DNA from: RZZS01 sp964498755
GTDB taxonomy: Bacteria > Pseudomonadota > Alphaproteobacteria > Micavibrionales > Micavibrionaceae
Assembly (NCBI GenBank): GCA_964498755.1
Contig: CAZCIB010000007.1
Location: 6,152 to 70,151, forward strand
Direction of reading: 5' to 3'
Length of the DNA: 64,000 bases
Position numbers and translations under genes: made by a program. The notes under the pieces were generated by a model. The model saw only the letters and a program-made list of their open reading frames with translations, was not told the origin of the DNA and ran no database searches. How positions within the stretch are numbered: the stretch's first letter is position 1; the number at the start of each line of letters is the position of its first letter. This document shows, one piece after another, positions 16,120-23,338 of the stretch.

Positions 16120-18147
16120 TTATGAAATCGCCTCTTTCATCTCCTCCAGTTCCAGCCATCTGTTTTCCAGCCGTTCGAGCTTGTTTTCCGCTTTCGCCAG
16201 CTCTTTCGTGGTTTCATGAAAACCCTCTGGATCGCGGCTGTAAAATTCCGGGTCGGCGAGCTTTTGGTTTAGGCCCGCCAGCGTTTTCTCCTTTTCCTTG
16301 ATCTGCTCCGGGAGCATCGCAAGTTCGCGCGCGTCTTTATAGGAAAGTTTGGCGGGTTTTGATTTCGGTTTTTCCGTATTTTCTTTGCTGTCATCCCCGC
16401 GCAGGCGGGGATCCAATGACTGATGACTTTTGGGCTCCCGCCTTCGCGGGAGTGACAACGCCTCGCCGCCCCGCTTCCATTCCAGGTAATCCGAATACCC
16501 GCCGATGCAGGTTTCAACTTTGCCATCGCCTTCAAAGGCCATGATTTTCGTGACGGTCTGGTCGAGGAAATCGCGGTCGTGGGACACGACGATCAGCGTG
16601 CCTTTATAGTTCGAGAGAATTTCCTCGAGCATATCAAGCGTATCCATGTCGAGATCGTTGGTCGGCTCGTCCAGAATGAGGAAGTTTTTCGGGTTCGCCA
16701 GAACCTTCGCCAGCATCAGGCGGTTTTTCTGTCCGCCGGACAACGTCGAAACCTTGTCGCCCGCGCGCGAGGGGTCGAACATGAAGTCTTTTAAGTAGCC
16801 GCAGACATGACGCTGCTTGCCCATCACGTCGATATAATCGTTGCCCAGCGGCGAGAGGACTTTCCGGAGCGTATCGTCCGGGTTCAGGTCGCTGCGCTTC
16901 TGGTCGAAGTATGAGAACTCCATGTCCTTGCGGACTTTGACCCGGCCCGCGTCGGGTTCGATCTGCTTGATCAGCAGCTTGAGAAACGTCGTCTTGCCCG
17001 AGCCGTTCCGGCCCAGAACGCCGATCCGCTCTCCGCGTTGAATCCGGCAGGAGAATTTGTCGAGGATGACGACTTGATTTTCCTTCTCCTCATTCCCTCC
17101 CACTTGTGTTCCATCGTCACCCCCGCGGCGCGCGCCAGCGCGCCTGGACTGCGGGGGTCCGGACACGTTATTTGCCGGATCCCCGTCCAGCGCTTCGACT
17201 GAAGCAAGTTCAGTCTCGCTTGCCGGGGATGACGCTTCTCTGGCAAAACTCTTACACACATTGTAAAACTCCGCGACGATCCGCGATCCGTGCTCCAGTT
17301 CTTTTTGTTCGGGCAGGCTGATGGTCGCGGTGGCGCGGCGGAAAGAGGACTCATCCGCTTTCAACTGGTCGCGCATTTCCTTTGCCAGCGCGAGACGCCT
17401 CTGATTGCGCTTGACCCGCGCCTTGACGCCGCGCGAGGCCCATTCCATTTCCTGCGCGACGACGGCTTTCCTGTTGCGGAGTTCGCGCTCCTCCTGTTCC
17501 AGCAGCATCGCCGCCCAGTCGTCGAAGTCTTTAAAGCCGGTCGGACTGACCTTGATGGCGCCGCGGTCGAGCCAGAACACCTGCGTCGTTACGTTCGCAA
17601 GAAACGCGCGGTCGTGAGAGACGCACAGAACTGTTCCCCTGTAACTGTTCAGATACCCTTCCAGCCATTCGATGACGTCGAGATCGAGATGGTTCGTCGG
17701 CTCGTCGAGCAGCAGGATATCCGGCTCCTCCACCAAAGCGCGCGCTAGCGCGGCGCGGCGGAGCTGCCCGCCCGAAAGCGTCGTCATCGCGGCGGTTTTG
17801 TCGAGCTGAAGCGCTTCGCACACGATATCGACCTTGTATTCATGGAGCTCGCGCTCCTCTGCCTTGATCTCGGTGAACACGTAGTCAAAAACAGATTGCC
17901 CCGCTTCGGCCACAGTATCCTGATGCAGATAGCCGATCGTCGCGCCGGGCTGGAGCTCCCGCGTCCCGTCATCCAGCTCCAGCGCGCCGGTGATGATTTT
18001 CATCAGGGTCGATTTGCCCGCGCCGTTCTTGCCGACGAGCGCAATGCGCGCGCCCTGGTGCAGGTTGAACGACAGCCCCTCGAACACCGGCTCGGCGCGG
18101 TAACGCACGGTCGCGTCTTTCACGGAAAGGAGGAGAGGGGCTGGCAT
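16120..18147 (-). CDS. uup: ABC-F family ATPase (Uup-like) with two in-frame repeat insertions
   Basis: A cytoplasmic twin-ATPase acting on ribosomes or DNA intermediates. NBD1 has GKNGAGKSTLM (about residues 37-47) and LSGGQLRRAALARAL with LLDEPTNHLD. NBD2 has GRNGSGKTTFLKLL, LSGGQKNRLMLAKVL and ILDEPTNDLD. A linker helix region rich in Arg/Lys follows NBD1, and a C-terminal coiled coil (about 600-675) is Uup-like. Length 675 exceeds the usual 600-640. Two Ser/Pro/Arg-rich inserts (about residues 305-345 and 562-587) coincide with palindromic repeat elements. One lies in the first beta strands of NBD2, the other between NBD2 and the coiled coil. All ATPase motifs are intact, so the gene looks functional. 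Confidence 0.92.
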   Translation of the reverse strand: MPAPLLLSVKDATVRYRAEPVFEGLSFNLHQGARIALVGKNGAGKSTLMKIITGALELDDGTRELQPGATIGYLHQDTVAEAGQSVFDYVFTEIKAEERELHEYKVDIVCEALQLDKTAAMTTLSGGQLRRAALARALVEEPDILLLDEPTNHLDLDVIEWLEGYLNSYRGTVLCVSHDRAFLANVTTQVFWLDRGAIKVSPTGFKDFDDWAAMLLEQEERELRNRKAVVAQEMEWASRGVKARVKRNQRRLALAKEMRDQLKADESSFRRATATISLPEQKELEHGSRIVAEFYNVCKSFAREASSPASETELASVEALDGDPANNVSGPPQSRRAGARRGGDDGTQVGGNEEKENQVVILDKFSCRIQRGERIGVLGRNGSGKTTFLKLLIKQIEPDAGRVKVRKDMEFSYFDQKRSDLNPDDTLRKVLSPLGNDYIDVMGKQRHVCGYLKDFMFDPSRAGDKVSTLSGGQKNRLMLAKVLANPKNFLILDEPTNDLDMDTLDMLEEILSNYKGTLIVVSHDRDFLDQTVTKIMAFEGDGKVETCIGGYSDYLEWKRGGEALSLPRRREPKSHQSLDPRLRGDDSKENTEKPKSKPAKLSYKDARELAMLPEQIKEKEKTLAGLNQKLADPEFYSRDPEGFHETTKELAKAENKLERLENRWLELEEMKEAIS
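16386..16460. repeat. Palindromic repeat element inside the ABC-F gene (C-terminal linker)
   Basis: The ends read TGTCATCCCCGC and GCGGGAGTGACA, with the arms GCGCAGGCGGGG and CTCCCGCCTTCGCGGGAG inside. In the gene's frame it encodes a basic linker (SLPRRREPKSHQSLDPRLRG). Same family as 13504-13601. Confidence 0.75.
17114..17235. repeat. Palindromic repeat element inside the ABC-F gene (start of NBD2)
   Basis: The ends read CGTCACCCCCGC and GCCGGGGATGACG, with internal GC-rich inverted segments. It encodes about 40 Ser/Ala/Gly/Arg residues between the EFYNVCKSF strand and the VVILDKFSC strand of NBD2, keeping the frame open. Confidence 0.7.
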
Positions 18148-18150
18148 TTA
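18096..18150. repeat. 55-bp direct repeat, copy 1 (5' end of the ABC-F gene)
   Basis: This segment covers codons 1-17 of the ABC-F gene and the three bases before its ATG. It recurs at 18950-19004 with 52 of 55 bases identical. The differences cluster in four bases near the start codon. Confidence 0.9.
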
Positions 18151-18154
18151 CCCG

Positions 18155-18871
18155 TTATAATTCATTTCTTAATGCGTACCCCAATGCTACGGCGCCCAGA
18201 AGGAAAATACCTGCACCCCCTGCCAACAAAAATTGTCCATTGCGTCTGGCAGCAGTCTCATCCGCATTCAAAAACTCATCTGTACAATTCAAAAAGGCAT
18301 GCACATCCTCTTGCGAAACACCGTTGTTGAACAAACCTGCAAGCTGGCCATGACAATATTCGTAATCTTCAAACTGAAACGAAAAATCATGGTCACCCTT
18401 AATCGTATTGTACTGTTGCTCAAGCGTAGGTTTACTCATACCAAGCGCGAACGCGCCGTGTTGCGCTGCGGTCTCTCTTGCTTTTTTGACACAAGCGCTG
18501 AGCGCCTTTGCCTCAGACGGAGAAATCCCCAAATCTTCGTTGTCCAGATCTGTCGCTTCGTTCACATCAGAATCGTGTGCATTCTTCATCATTTGTTCTG
18601 CATCAAGGCCTTCGTCAAATGCACACGCCCTGAAATGAGACATGGGTCCGCGCAATGCGTCCGCTACGCTAATGCCTGCCTGCGCGTCGTCCATGGCAAT
18701 AATGAGAGTCGTCATCAACATCATCTGTGTCTGCAAATTGATCATATTTGTCGTTGCCGTACTTGTCGCTGGCATCGGCGCGCTAAAGCGGGCCTCCGCT
18801 TCATCACCGCCAGCTACATTTAACGCCAGACCAAGAGAGGCTGCTGCTGCAGCCATCTGCATTCTATTCAT
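18155..18871 (-). CDS. Uncharacterised membrane-anchored protein, paralog of the 19002 gene
   Basis: 238 residues from ATG 18871, which has GGAGG 5 bases upstream. An Ala-rich hydrophobic N-terminus (QMAAAAASLGLALNVAGG) may be a signal peptide. The middle is acidic and helical with spaced cysteines (FRACAFDEGLD, LSACVKKARETAAQHG, YEYCHGQLAG, FLNCTDEF). A C-terminal hydrophobic helix is followed by a five-residue tail (GIFLLGAVALGYALRNEL). Cysteine spacing, the HDF-F-F-Y-YC segment and the C-terminal anchor match the next gene upstream, so the two are diverged paralogs. Function unknown. The stop lies 8 bases before the ABC-F start. Confidence 0.7.
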   Translation of the reverse strand: MNRMQMAAAAASLGLALNVAGGDEAEARFSAPMPATSTATTNMINLQTQMMLMTTLIIAMDDAQAGISVADALRGPMSHFRACAFDEGLDAEQMMKNAHDSDVNEATDLDNEDLGISPSEAKALSACVKKARETAAQHGAFALGMSKPTLEQQYNTIKGDHDFSFQFEDYEYCHGQLAGLFNNGVSQEDVHAFLNCTDEFLNADETAARRNGQFLLAGGAGIFLLGAVALGYALRNEL

Positions 18872-18941
18872 CACTTCCTCCTTCTATGAAATTTTCATAT
18901 CAATAAATGGACTTGCTGCTAGTGTCAATCGAAATTGAAAA

Positions 18942-19001
18942 TTAAAAGTCGCGGTAACGCACGGTCGCGTCTTTCACGGAAAGGAGGAGAGGCGGGGGCA
19001 T
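18942..19001 (-). pseudogene. Truncated copy of the ABC-F gene 5' end
   Basis: ATG at 19001 opens 19 codons reading MPPPLLLSVKDATVRYRDF, then TAA. The first 17 codons match the ABC-F gene (MPAPLLLSVKDATVRYR) with one substitution. It lies directly behind the stop codon of the 19002 gene, the same position the intact ABC-F gene has behind the 18155 gene. Confidence 0.85.
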
Positions 19002-19004
19002 TTA
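18950..19004. repeat. 55-bp direct repeat, copy 2
   Basis: 52 of 55 bases match 18096-18150. It includes the duplicated ABC-F start codon and marks a duplication or insertion boundary of an 854-base unit carrying the 18155 gene. Confidence 0.9.
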
Positions 19005-19559
19005 ACCTCTTTCACGGTTCAAGCCGTGCCAGATGGCATGGCCGCTCCACGCGGCCCCGAAAAGTAAAATCGAAGCCAGAGTTATGAGATTAGCATTCGA
19101 TTCGTTTTTACTCAAATGGTTTCTCTCACACGCGACCATCGCCTCGGCGAAAGCGACCGACATTTCCGATTCGCCGGATAAATGCTCATTCTCCTTAATG
19201 CAATACTGAAACTCATCAAAATCGAACCCGTGTCCGGGACTTTCCCGGTTCAGGGCGGCATACATCTCCCCCTCGTCGCTCAGGCCGTGAATGGGCGCAA
19301 TCGTTCTAAACGCTTCCGTGCAGTGTTGTAAAACTCTCTCTTTGTCTTCAAGATCTATATGCGCGAGAGTCAGTCTGGGTGTTTCGACGTCTTCAATGCG
19401 GCGGACGATATCTTTAACGTCAATGCCTTCGTTCTCCACGCACGCGATGAAGGCGGGGGAAAGCTGGCCTTCTATCGGGGCGTCGCGGTTCAGCGGCGCG
19501 CCGTCCTTCGTCACCATATAATTAAACACGGCTAAAGCGAGTACGCTCTCAGCATACAT
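19002..19559 (-). CDS. Uncharacterised protein with C-terminal membrane anchor, paralog of the 18155 gene
   Basis: 185 residues from ATG 19559 (GGAG 6 bases upstream; an ATG at 19562 is also possible). The pattern IACVENEGID...LQHCTEAFRTIAPIHG...GHGFDFDEFQYC...VACERN aligns with the cysteine-bearing segments of the 18155 product. It ends with a hydrophobic helix (LITLASILLFGAAWSGHAIW) and a short basic tail. It lacks the long Ala-rich N-terminus of its paralog. Overall identity looks low, so the split is old or evolution is fast. Its stop overlaps the duplicated ABC-F fragment. Confidence 0.7.
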   Translation of the reverse strand: MYAESVLALAVFNYMVTKDGAPLNRDAPIEGQLSPAFIACVENEGIDVKDIVRRIEDVETPRLTLAHIDLEDKERVLQHCTEAFRTIAPIHGLSDEGEMYAALNRESPGHGFDFDEFQYCIKENEHLSGESEMSVAFAEAMVACERNHLSKNESNANLITLASILLFGAAWSGHAIWHGLNRERG

Positions 19560-19671
19560 CATTAACTCCGTCTCTGTTTAGTTTGGCCATAAGTTACCGC
19601 AAATGAGAGAAGAAGTGAACAGTTTCATATGCGTAAAACGCCTTGCCATGGCGCGGCGCGGCGTTTAGCGT

Positions 19672-19740
19672 CCCCTCACCCGATTTCTCGCTATTGGCTC
19701 GAAATCACCCTCTCCGAAGGGGAGAGGGCGGGCGAAGGGT
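19672..19740. repeat. Palindromic element before the symporter gene
   Basis: Left flank CCCCTCACCCG and right flank GGGCGAAGGG surround CACCCTCTCC / GGGGAGAGGG arms. It belongs to the CTCTCC-type dispersed elements and lies just before the symporter's Shine-Dalgarno. Confidence 0.65.
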
Positions 19741-19755
19741 TTAAAAAGGAGATTA

Positions 19756-21123
19756 ATGATGGATATACAATTGTTAACGCTCGGCGCGATTGGCGCGTAC
19801 GTTTTAATGATGATCGGGCTCGGCGTTTACGGCGCGCGCAAGGAAGATCACGCGGGCTTTGTGATTGGCAACCGCAATGTCGGCATGATCCCGATGGCCA
19901 TGTCGCTGGGCAGTTCCGCGCGTGACCTTGCGTTTATCACATTCTGGGTCATCATGGGGTATACGCAAGGTTACGGCTATCTCTGGCTTTTCCCGGTTAC
20001 TATTGCTTCGGTGATCGCCATCGGCTTTTTCGCAAACGGACTGCGTGAACGCGCCAGGAAAGAAAACTTCGTTACGGCCGGACAGTGGATTGAGGCAGAT
20101 GTCGGGCGCATGACGCGGATTGCGATGTCAGCATTCATTGTGGCGTACGGCGTATTCTGGTCCGCGGCGCAGATATACGTGATGGGCCAGATTCTGAGCT
20201 CCACGCTGGCTTTGGAGAACTATATCCTGCTGCCGCTGATAACAGGCACAATATTCGTTTATCTTTGCTTTGGCGGGTTTATGAACGTGATCCGCACGGA
20301 CATTCTTCAGACCGTTATCATTTTATGCTTCCTGAGCCTGCCGTTCTTTATCACGATTCCGGCGGAAGATCTTTACGACTTCGGCTCGTTTTTTACCTTT
20401 GATCCGGTCGATTTCACAGCGATTGCGATTCTTTCGTTCATCGGAGTTTTCGCCATCGGCGAGGTTTGGCAGAAAATCTTTTCCGCGCGCGACGAGAGGG
20501 CTCTTAAATACGGCTTTCCGATGGGCGGGCTTTTCGTCATGCTGTTAACTACAGGAGGATTGCTGCTGGGCCTTGCCGCCCGATCGCTTTATCCCGGCGA
20601 AAATCCTGAGGAACTGCTCGGCATGTTCTTTAATCCGGACGTTATTCCCGCCATTGTCGTGATCGCTCTGCCCGTTATCCTGATCGCGCTCGGGATGTCG
20701 ACCGTGGATACGCAGGCGTTTTTGTTCTCCTCGACCGTCATCCGTGATTTCTTCCGGATTAACCCGGAAACAAACCGCGCGAAATACATTCTTTATACCC
20801 GTATCGGCATAGCGGCGATGCTCGCAGCCGTAACTGTAATGGCCCTCAGCTTTGAAGGAATCATGGATGTTCTGATGGGCATACTTGGCATGTACGTCAT
20901 CGGCGCGCCGGTGTTTATGGCGATGTTTTACCTGAGATTCAAAAAATCGAGACTGATCGATATCGGCTTTACGGCCTCGATCATCATTGGATTCGCAGTG
21001 TTTTTGGCCATGCAGATTACGGGATGGGGAACGCAAGGGTTTATCTATGCGCTCATTCCGGTGAGCGTCGCGTATGTCGTTGTGGGCGGGACGTTGCTTT
21101 TGAACAAAATGGTTAAAGTCTAA
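19756..21123 (+). CDS. Sodium:solute symporter family (SSS) transporter
   Basis: A 455-residue inner-membrane symporter with about 13 hydrophobic helices, the usual count for SSS (PutP/PanF type). The N-terminus (GAYVLMMIGLGVYGARKEDHAGFVIG) matches the family's first helix and the loop ahead of the Na+-binding helix. SLGSSARDLAFITFW gives the second-helix Ser/Ala cluster, and ALGMSTVDTQAFLFSSTVIRDFF matches the conserved helix near residue 320. The substrate cannot be told from sequence. The start has AAGGAG 9 bases upstream. Monocistronic, bracketed by two repeat elements. Confidence 0.88.
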   Translation: MMDIQLLTLGAIGAYVLMMIGLGVYGARKEDHAGFVIGNRNVGMIPMAMSLGSSARDLAFITFWVIMGYTQGYGYLWLFPVTIASVIAIGFFANGLRERARKENFVTAGQWIEADVGRMTRIAMSAFIVAYGVFWSAAQIYVMGQILSSTLALENYILLPLITGTIFVYLCFGGFMNVIRTDILQTVIILCFLSLPFFITIPAEDLYDFGSFFTFDPVDFTAIAILSFIGVFAIGEVWQKIFSARDERALKYGFPMGGLFVMLLTTGGLLLGLAARSLYPGENPEELLGMFFNPDVIPAIVVIALPVILIALGMSTVDTQAFLFSSTVIRDFFRINPETNRAKYILYTRIGIAAMLAAVTVMALSFEGIMDVLMGILGMYVIGAPVFMAMFYLRFKKSRLIDIGFTASIIIGFAVFLAMQITGWGTQGFIYALIPVSVAYVVVGGTLLLNKMVKV

Positions 21124-21143
21124 CTCTTTCCCCGCAACCTTCG

Positions 21144-21229
21144 ACGCCTTCGGCGTCTCTTCCCTCTCCCGGGGGAGAGGGAGGGGCACGGCGAAGCCCG
21201 AAGGGCGAAGACGGGAGGGTGAGGGGATG
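21144..21229. repeat. Palindromic element between the symporter gene and hisA
   Basis: CCCTCTCCCGGGGGAGAGGG forms a near-perfect hairpin, followed by CACGGCGAAGCCCGAAGGGCGAAG and a GGGAGGGTGAGGGG flank. Same class as 19672-19740. Confidence 0.65.
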
Positions 21230-21270
21230 CGTTATTGCGTTCACTTGTCCTTTTGACTATTCTCCCCCGC

Positions 21271-22023
21271 ATGATCATTTACCCGGCGATAGATTTGAAA
21301 GACGGACAGTGCGTACGCCTCGTCAAGGGCGAGATGGACAGCGCGACCGTCTATAACGCGGACCCGGCGGCGCAGGCACATGAATTTGCGCGCGAGGGAT
21401 TTTCCTGGATTCACGTTGTGGACCTGAATGGCGCAGTTGAGGGAAGGCCTGTTAACGCGGACGCCGTACGCGCGATTATCGAGTCCGTCGACATCCCGGT
21501 CCAGCTCGGCGGCGGCATTCGTTCCATGGAGCAGATCAAAGTCTGGATCGAGGCGGGCGTGAGCCGCGTGATCCTCGGCACGCTGGCCGTCAAAAATCCG
21601 AACATGGCCGTGGAAGCCTGCCTCGCCTTTCCGGGCCAAATTGCGGTCGGTCTCGATGCGGTCGGGGAAAACGTTTCCACCGAGGGCTGGGTTGAAGGCT
21701 CGGACATGTCCGTCTTTGATCTTGCGCAAAAATACGCGGACGCGGGCGCGGCGGCGATTATCTATACGGATATCGAGCGCGACGGCACGGGGCTGGGCCT
21801 GAATATCGAAACCACGCAAAAACTCGCCGAAAACATATCCGTTCCCGTGATCGCCTCGGGCGGCGTCGGCGGCATGGACGATTTGCGCAAATTAAAGGAA
21901 ATCGAGAGCAGCGGCGTCGAGGGCGTCATTGTCGGCAAGGCCTTTTATGACGGACGGCTGGACAAGAAAGATGCGCTTGCTTTTTTTGCGGATAGCGCGC
22001 CGCTTGGGTCGGCTCATGCTTAA
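21271..22023 (+). CDS. hisA: HisA, ProFAR isomerase
   Basis: Fourth step of histidine synthesis: the Amadori rearrangement of ProFAR to PRFAR. The ATG at 21271 gives MIIYPAIDLKDGQCVRLVKG, the exact HisA N-terminus; an upstream in-frame start would add 12 unrelated residues. The (beta/alpha)8 barrel has catalytic Asp8 (AIDLKDG) and the second Asp in IIYTDIERDGTGLG (near residue 170). Phosphate-binding loops QLGGGIRS and ASGGVGGMDD are present. 250 residues. It overlaps hisF by 8 bases. Confidence 0.96.
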   Translation: MIIYPAIDLKDGQCVRLVKGEMDSATVYNADPAAQAHEFAREGFSWIHVVDLNGAVEGRPVNADAVRAIIESVDIPVQLGGGIRSMEQIKVWIEAGVSRVILGTLAVKNPNMAVEACLAFPGQIAVGLDAVGENVSTEGWVEGSDMSVFDLAQKYADAGAAAIIYTDIERDGTGLGLNIETTQKLAENISVPVIASGGVGGMDDLRKLKEIESSGVEGVIVGKAFYDGRLDKKDALAFFADSAPLGSAHA

Positions 22024-22777
22024 AACCCGTATCATACCCTGCCTTGACGTACAGAATGGCCGCGTGGTCAAGGGCGTCAATTTCGTGGACCTGATCGATG
22101 CGGGGGACCCGGTTGAACAGGCGAAAGTCTATGACGCGCAGGGCGCGGACGAGCTGTGTTTTCTGGATATTACGGCTACCCACGAAGACCGCGAGACGAT
22201 CTACGACGTTGTCCGGCGTACGGCGGAAGAAGTCTTTATGCCGCTGACGGTCGGCGGCGGGGTGCGTACGCTCAAGGATGTACGTACGCTTCTGGAATGC
22301 GGAGCCGATAAAATCTCGGTCAATTCCGCCGCCGTCAAAAACCCGGAATTTGTGCGCGAGGCCACGAACGCCTGCGGCAATCAATGCATCGTCGTGGCAA
22401 TCGACGCGAAAGCCGACGGTAAGGGCGGCTGGGAAGTCTATACCCATGGCGGACGCAAGCCCACGGGCATCGACGCGCTGGAATGGGCGCAGCGCATGGC
22501 CGAATACGGCGCGGGTGAAATCCTGCTGACGTCCATGGACCGCGACGGCACGAAAAAAGGATTTGATATTGAACTGACGAAAGCGGTTACGGACCGCGTG
22601 TCCATCCCGGTGATCGCGTCTGGCGGCGTCGGCGCGCTGGATCATATGGTTGAAGGCGTACGCGATGGCGGTGCGTCCGCCGTGCTTGCGGCGTCCATCT
22701 TCCATTTTGGAACTTACACGATCAAAGATGCCAAGGAAGCGATGGCGGAAGCGGGCGTAGCTGTCAGGCCGGTATAA
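22016..22777 (+). CDS. hisF: HisF, imidazole glycerol phosphate synthase cyclase subunit
   Basis: Joins PRFAR and ammonia (from HisH) to give IGP and AICAR. The ATG at 22016 overlaps hisA and yields MLKTRIIPCLDVQNGRVVKG, the canonical start with catalytic Asp11. The second Asp lies in LTSMDRDGTKKGFD near residue 175 of the longer reading. VGGGVRTLKDV and ASGGVGALDHM are the phosphate loops. 253 residues. hisH and hisE are not adjacent; hisE lies at 55641. Confidence 0.97.
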   Translation: MLKTRIIPCLDVQNGRVVKGVNFVDLIDAGDPVEQAKVYDAQGADELCFLDITATHEDRETIYDVVRRTAEEVFMPLTVGGGVRTLKDVRTLLECGADKISVNSAAVKNPEFVREATNACGNQCIVVAIDAKADGKGGWEVYTHGGRKPTGIDALEWAQRMAEYGAGEILLTSMDRDGTKKGFDIELTKAVTDRVSIPVIASGGVGALDHMVEGVRDGGASAVLAASIFHFGTYTIKDAKEAMAEAGVAVRPV

Positions 22778-22780
22778 TTA

Positions 22781-23158
22781 TCAACCCCGCACCCATTCGA
22801 GCGCCGCGTCAAAATCTTCCTTGGAAAAAAAGCGCGTTTCCCCTGACATAAACATGGCTTTCAGCTTCTTTTGAAAGATCTCTTTTTCTGGTGGGTTAAC
22901 AAGCGCAAAGCGCACAAGTTTGTCGCGGTATTTCAGGGACGCTTCCATATCCATTTTCGAGGCGTCTTCTTCCCAACCCTTGTAATCTTCGTAATAAACG
23001 AGAAGTTTTATGCCGCCTTTTTGCTCAACCATTGTCTCAATGCGTGGCAGAAAACTCTCGGAATATCCCTCTTTTGAAATGGGCTTATGCACTTTAATGC
23101 AAAGAACGTTTTCATCCGATTCAGGCATAACCATATTGTATTTATCCGGGCTCGTCAT
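22781..23158 (-). CDS. SpoIIAA-like STAS-fold protein
   Basis: A 125-residue single-domain protein (start ATG 23158; AGAGG 5 bases upstream). The pattern LCIKVHKPISKEGYSESFLP...MVEQKGGIKLLVYYEDYKGWE...KYRDKLVRFALVNPP fits the SpoIIAA-like family (PF11964 type), which occurs in many proteobacteria with unknown role. The C-terminus GETRFFSKEDFDAALEWVRG, with the Phe-Ala-Leu-x-Trp ending, is typical. It converges with hisF 3 bases away. Regulatory or lipid-binding roles have been proposed for such proteins; nothing here decides it. Confidence 0.8.
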   Translation of the reverse strand: MTSPDKYNMVMPESDENVLCIKVHKPISKEGYSESFLPRIETMVEQKGGIKLLVYYEDYKGWEEDASKMDMEASLKYRDKLVRFALVNPPEKEIFQKKLKAMFMSGETRFFSKEDFDAALEWVRG

Positions 23159-23338
23159 CATATCCTCTTTTTCTAATGCAATGTTCACAATAACTTAAGG
23201 CGCAATACCGTCTTTACTAGTTAACAATAGAACTCTGTCTCTGTTCCATGCTTTTTTAAAAGCATGCATGCGCAATACTTGCAAAGCCGTGGAAAATCGT
23301 CTTTTTTAGAGGGCATAATAAAATAACAGGACGCAGGC

